A stretch of 20,407 nucleotides of DNA from contig JAHDCE010000009.1 in NCBI GenBank assembly GCA_020630045.1, positions 1-20,407 on the forward strand, written 5' to 3'. The notes under the pieces were generated by a model. The model saw only the letters and a program-made list of their open reading frames with translations. It ran no database searches and had not been told where the DNA came from. A program made the translations under genes and the position numbers. Source of the DNA: Saprospiraceae bacterium (lineage in GTDB: Bacteria > Bacteroidota > Bacteroidia > Chitinophagales > Saprospiraceae). Shown here in pieces: positions 19,101 through 20,407 of this stretch. Position 1 is the first letter of the stretch, and each line of letters starts with the position of its first letter.

Positions 19101-20407
19101 ACAATGATTTGTTCCGTCAGCGATTGTACTACAACCAAGCCAACGAAATGCTGGGCGTACCCGCCCAATACAATGGCAATGTAGCCAGTACGGTCTGGCA
19201 GGTCGCCGGCGAAACCCGTAAGACTTACGGCTTCAAATATGACGGTTTGAATCGCTTGAAAGAGGCGGTCTTCGCCGACATTTCTCCCGAAGACCAATAC
19301 GACTTCAACGAATTCTACTCGGTGCCGGAGGTTTCCTACGATTTCAACGGCAATATCTTAGGGTTGAAACGAATGGCGCCCAAGTCGGTCTACACCCCTT
19401 ACGGCGACGTGAACCAACACGTATTGGATGATTTGACATATAGCTACGAAGGCAATCGCTTGGTCGCTGTGGAAGACGCCGGTGATGTGGCGAAAGGTTT
19501 CAAAGACGGCGCCCACTTCGCCACGGAATACTTGTATGACGCCAATGGCAATTTGGTGGAAGACAAAAACAAAGGCATCACGATCGAATACAACCACCTC
19601 AACCTGCCCAAGTTGATTACCTGGGCGGATGGTCGGAACATCAGCATCTTATACGATGCCGCCGGTGTCAAATTGACCAAAACGGCGACCGACCCGAGTA
19701 CGGGCAATTCTACCACGACCCACTATGTGGCGGGCTTCGAATACAAGGACAATACGCTGGCGTCCATCGCCCACCCGGAAGGACGTTGTGTCCCATCCGG
19801 CAGTTACAGCAGCTACGCCGTAGACGGTGTATTCACCGAAAACCGATATACCTACGAGTATGTCATCAAAGACCATTTGGGTAATAACCGGATCACCTTC
19901 GCCGACCTCGACAACGACGGTTTGGTAGAAGCCGACGACCCCGCCAATTCGGAAATATTACAAGTCGCCGACTACTACCCCTTCGGTATGGAAATGGACG
20001 GCCTACAACGTCAATTGGTCGGCGCCAAAAATATGTATCTTTACAACGCAAAAGAGCTGAACGCCGATTTCGACCTCGACTGGCACGACTACGGCGCGAG
20101 ATATTATGATGCCGCAATAGGCAGATGGCATGCTGTGGATCCTTTGGCGGAGAAATTCTATCCTTGGTCTCCCTACAATTATGTGTATAACAATCCGATG
20201 ATTTATGTGGATCCGGATGGGAGGGCTCCCGAGGCAATTCCTATTGGAGTAATTTTGCGAGCTGGTAAAATAGCATATAAGATTTGGAAAGTTTACCAAA
20301 GAACAAAAAGCCTTGATGTTAATCATTTAAGGAGTGCGGGAATTAAAGAACTCGAACACTTTAAAAATGATGCTTATGCTAGTTTAACTCCAAATATTAC
20401 TTCTGGG
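13142..20407 (+). CDS. giant secreted RHS / YD-repeat protein, partial at the window end
   Basis: The frame is open for 2422 codons to the window edge, by my own reading of the frame. The ATG starts a signal peptide (MNPVFQVSITLLILMFTTFTMNAQ), so the protein enters the Sec pathway. A SpvB/TcB-like N-terminal region has the motif SSWVGAGWSLNGGG (about 100-113). A Cys-rich part (CPMTTC, CPEC) lies near residues 553-574. A carbohydrate-binding-like beta domain spans about 1108-1230. A DUF6443-like region (MDGLGRPVQQ) lies around 1300-1440. YD-type repeats follow (RFWYDKRDQLVFTQ near 1583, YDDAGRAKWVEHK near 1791). The RHS core is ARYYDAAIGRWHAVDPLAEK to VDPDG (about 2319-2360), then 62 residues of a variable tip. 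Such proteins form a shell around a C-terminal effector, used against competitors or hosts or at the cell surface. An immunity gene would be expected just beyond the window. Its GC content is higher than that of the left-hand genes, which suggests separate origin. Confidence 0.93.
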   Translation, partial: MNPVFQVSITLLILMFTTFTMNAQPETGANADFTALNPTGNIVPPTPEAAALSKYIDIPISQYTGTPQVSIPLGSIGGRELSVPISLSCHASGLKVEEISSWVGAGWSLNGGGVISRTIKGQPDQFTSDLWQGFTEDGNYDIDFCESSAEHWMMLNGCIDTEPDAWFFSTPDGKSGKFMYDHKGRIHVIPYSDIIIKAIDDGGFELTTPDGIKYIFGVDTRTGETRHDAMDTQGNCSGFGSLTPCPAPPTSPVSTWYITAMISPSGQDTILFDYQAESYSYDQLGFTTGMQLVEGESAMPENLISECVNNITVQGWKLAKISSSTGQSVEFIASDDRLDLPGSKVLDKVLFKSGETTLSGFDLQHGYFTSKGGNVGDKTALRLNQVVPFDRIGNTQPGYLLDYFGDSRPVRNHQGRDHWGLYNGPTEGVLPQTYLRWDAANEEFVPIPDALEGKGDFRMDFALMGTIKRMTFPTGGYTEMEFEPHDYGTFGIEGDQQLYRVTGKGSLDFAYTYDAAQPYKISNEFTLTGNRKMIRVGSIFNTKESYDNAFVKVCPMTTCFPADVSTLMDCPECLDITGKESFELPAGTYRIFAFMMECDDAAACTETLSLPPYNNIPAATGFDFTDANFDGHTIDFTLHWEKYEEHEPVLAKQGGGIRIKRIKTRESAASTDDVLVKEYIYRQWNEELEEWVSSGKMKSAPQYSYLMVADNFIYNLPDGEAVPQGTVVFTGSDANETCDAPGGIGKIGIYKTISRTNLANPESIKGSNVGYDQVTERYGEQGANGVAISYFKNVGYSRLEQKAMAGSFPFVPQSYVDADGYGLLLKQEIYKRTDEGLELRSRTENEYADDLPINRKGWTEPYEPAFGYKYGRKYMSGCSYCTPVGHYPSEYGDQPYDVKTYNTHSKWFTLTRSTQTTFEGDAEMSVTTEHEYSPNHRQPIETRVDFGDEIMFTKTLFADDVDLSAAAVLGAEAAVIDELQQRNMGMMPLGTAIYRQRVGQTKKLVGADFKTFRILPNNRIVPTEIYKVEISEPLAATSFNLPTVTEEGVFDMDVLYKLQGTITGYDTDGNLTEYRKPFNNPMSFIWGYDGLLPTAKIVNAATTETAFSSFEIAGDRSATANGGWVLHENVDWTAEGQGKTGVAAAQVPVGATISRTLTGTEGERFVLAFWYKGGSVAVLVNGTQVDIAPSVSEWTYFEKELNITDGQSVGVTAANGSLVLDELRLHPDDALMETFAFDPITKQVITTTAVNGLATYYGYDTWGRLSYSQDNDHNIIAYNEYKYQGEDGSAHNKIVSRVSLVEGLKNPSTFLSQFNGLAWKNKRQSVAYMDGLGRPVQQVSMKMSPTGRDMIQAHEYDEYGRETKQFLPFTKPNNNGGYVEDAVAYLMDWYHDNPTNASDDEMTTETDFPFTEVVLERSPESRVLEQGAPGADWQIGSGHTLQNGYGILRPSATGLVPELAYIHQVRDFYSNGNYEDGALAFVTSKDENGNVTISYTDKQGRVILVRKVVTEGTSVQTVDTYNIYNGFGLLAGVVSPEGVKQMIATGNWDYTHADYDKWVYRYRYDHRLRLVAKDIPGAGTTRFWYDKRDQLVFTQDAKQSAVNNMEFFYTKYDALGRPVETGVRYVQEAGGIYDPTIDLQAQTTFHEEHISTHAYYLGYTNQAVPAQHKSVHTVTYYDNYDFDNNDMPDVTYDNNPGSGVAVPQAPFAFTRGQVTGSKVRVLDASAAWLTTTSFYDDKGRVVQIHGDNHLGGQDVTSTQYDFSGKVLKTIRKHSVTLDGATENHRVYMRYGYDDAGRAKWVEHKADNDPVQRVSLHHYNQLGQLIEKDLHRVSAGLFLQSVDYRYNIRGWLEKINDVQAPMDRIRMHTSAKGGVYVASLTGNEIAVQKTVDVLPVGATDFTTQTATKTLELEAPQAFSTFTIDMNDFTMDASEEVDAAVAELVIRVTDAMDAAGLTDEATRSAVMNEILQSAKDTWLLILDGYDEDDNDLFRQRLYYNQANEMLGVPAQYNGNVASTVWQVAGETRKTYGFKYDGLNRLKEAVFADISPEDQYDFNEFYSVPEVSYDFNGNILGLKRMAPKSVYTPYGDVNQHVLDDLTYSYEGNRLVAVEDAGDVAKGFKDGAHFATEYLYDANGNLVEDKNKGITIEYNHLNLPKLITWADGRNISILYDAAGVKLTKTATDPSTGNSTTTHYVAGFEYKDNTLASIAHPEGRCVPSGSYSSYAVDGVFTENRYTYEYVIKDHLGNNRITFADLDNDGLVEADDPANSEILQVADYYPFGMEMDGLQRQLVGAKNMYLYNAKELNADFDLDWHDYGARYYDAAIGRWHAVDPLAEKFYPWSPYNYVYNNPMIYVDPDGRAPEAIPIGVILRAGKIAYKIWKVYQRTKSLDVNHLRSAGIKELEHFKNDAYASLTPNITSG
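20222..20407 (+). other. AT-rich variable C-terminal tip of the RHS protein, incomplete
   Basis: After the DPDG motif (20210-20221) the protein continues with a hydrophobic and basic stretch (IPIGVILRAGKIAYKIWKV) and an unrecognised segment to the window end. By hand count 20221-20407 is about 36% GC (68 of 187), against 53% in a sample line of the body (19501-19560). Codon choice changes from about 20110, slightly before DPDG. In RHS systems this position holds the exchangeable toxin or effector domain. No catalytic motif is visible in the 62 residues available. Confidence 0.6.

Noticed and set aside
14159..19876. Many open frames on the minus strand opposite the RHS gene
   Set aside because: They are mirror frames caused by the GC-rich, C-ending codon use of the real gene and show no family motifs or consistent start sites.

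Overview
The window looks like a chromosomal segment of a member of the Bacteroidota. Supporting signs are A-rich leader regions without clear Shine-Dalgarno sites, a TAnnTTTG-type -7 element, a TlpA-family thioredoxin with a long N-terminal extension, a 7TM-DISM/LytS kinase paired with a LytTR regulator, and a giant YD-repeat protein with a DUF6443-like region. Finer placement is not safe from the sequence alone. TGA is used as a stop (for example at the end of the first gene), so the standard bacterial code applies.

Region 1 (1-8844, + strand, moderately AT-rich) holds five genes in one direction: a secreted TlpA-like thioredoxin protein, a SanA/DUF218 membrane protein, triose-phosphate isomerase (tpiA), ribosomal protein L11 methyltransferase (prmA), and a 1533-residue exported protein of unknown function. 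tpiA and prmA are 3 nt apart. A small hairpin and a good promoter-like -7 box lie just before tpiA. This is mostly housekeeping content plus one giant envelope protein.

Region 2 (8845-12914): two strong hairpins close the gap between the giant gene and a convergent serine hydrolase of the class C beta-lactamase / LACTB-like type. Divergent from the hydrolase is a two-component system: a lipobox-bearing 7TM-DISM LytS-type sensor kinase and a LytTR response regulator. The kinase frame is cut by a single in-frame TGA between its phosphoacceptor region and its ATPase region, so it is either a recent pseudogene, a sequence error or a split protein. Its leader carries a perfect 10-bp inverted repeat with a nested hairpin.

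Region 3 (12915-20407): a 50-bp tandem repeat (about 2.8 copies, two palindromes per unit) separates the regulator from a very large secreted RHS/YD-repeat protein that stays open from 13142 to the window edge (2422 codons, no stop). It has a signal peptide, a SpvB-like N-terminal motif, a carbohydrate-binding-like beta domain, a DUF6443-like region, YD repeats and the RHS core ending in DPDG. Its body is clearly GC-richer than the genes to the left. Composition drops sharply to AT-rich right at the core/tip boundary, which is the classical mark of an exchangeable C-terminal effector tip. The tip runs off the window, so its activity cannot be read here.

The best candidates for something new are the RHS gene with its AT-rich tip, the palindromic tandem repeat before it, the interrupted kinase, and the uncharacterised giant exported protein.
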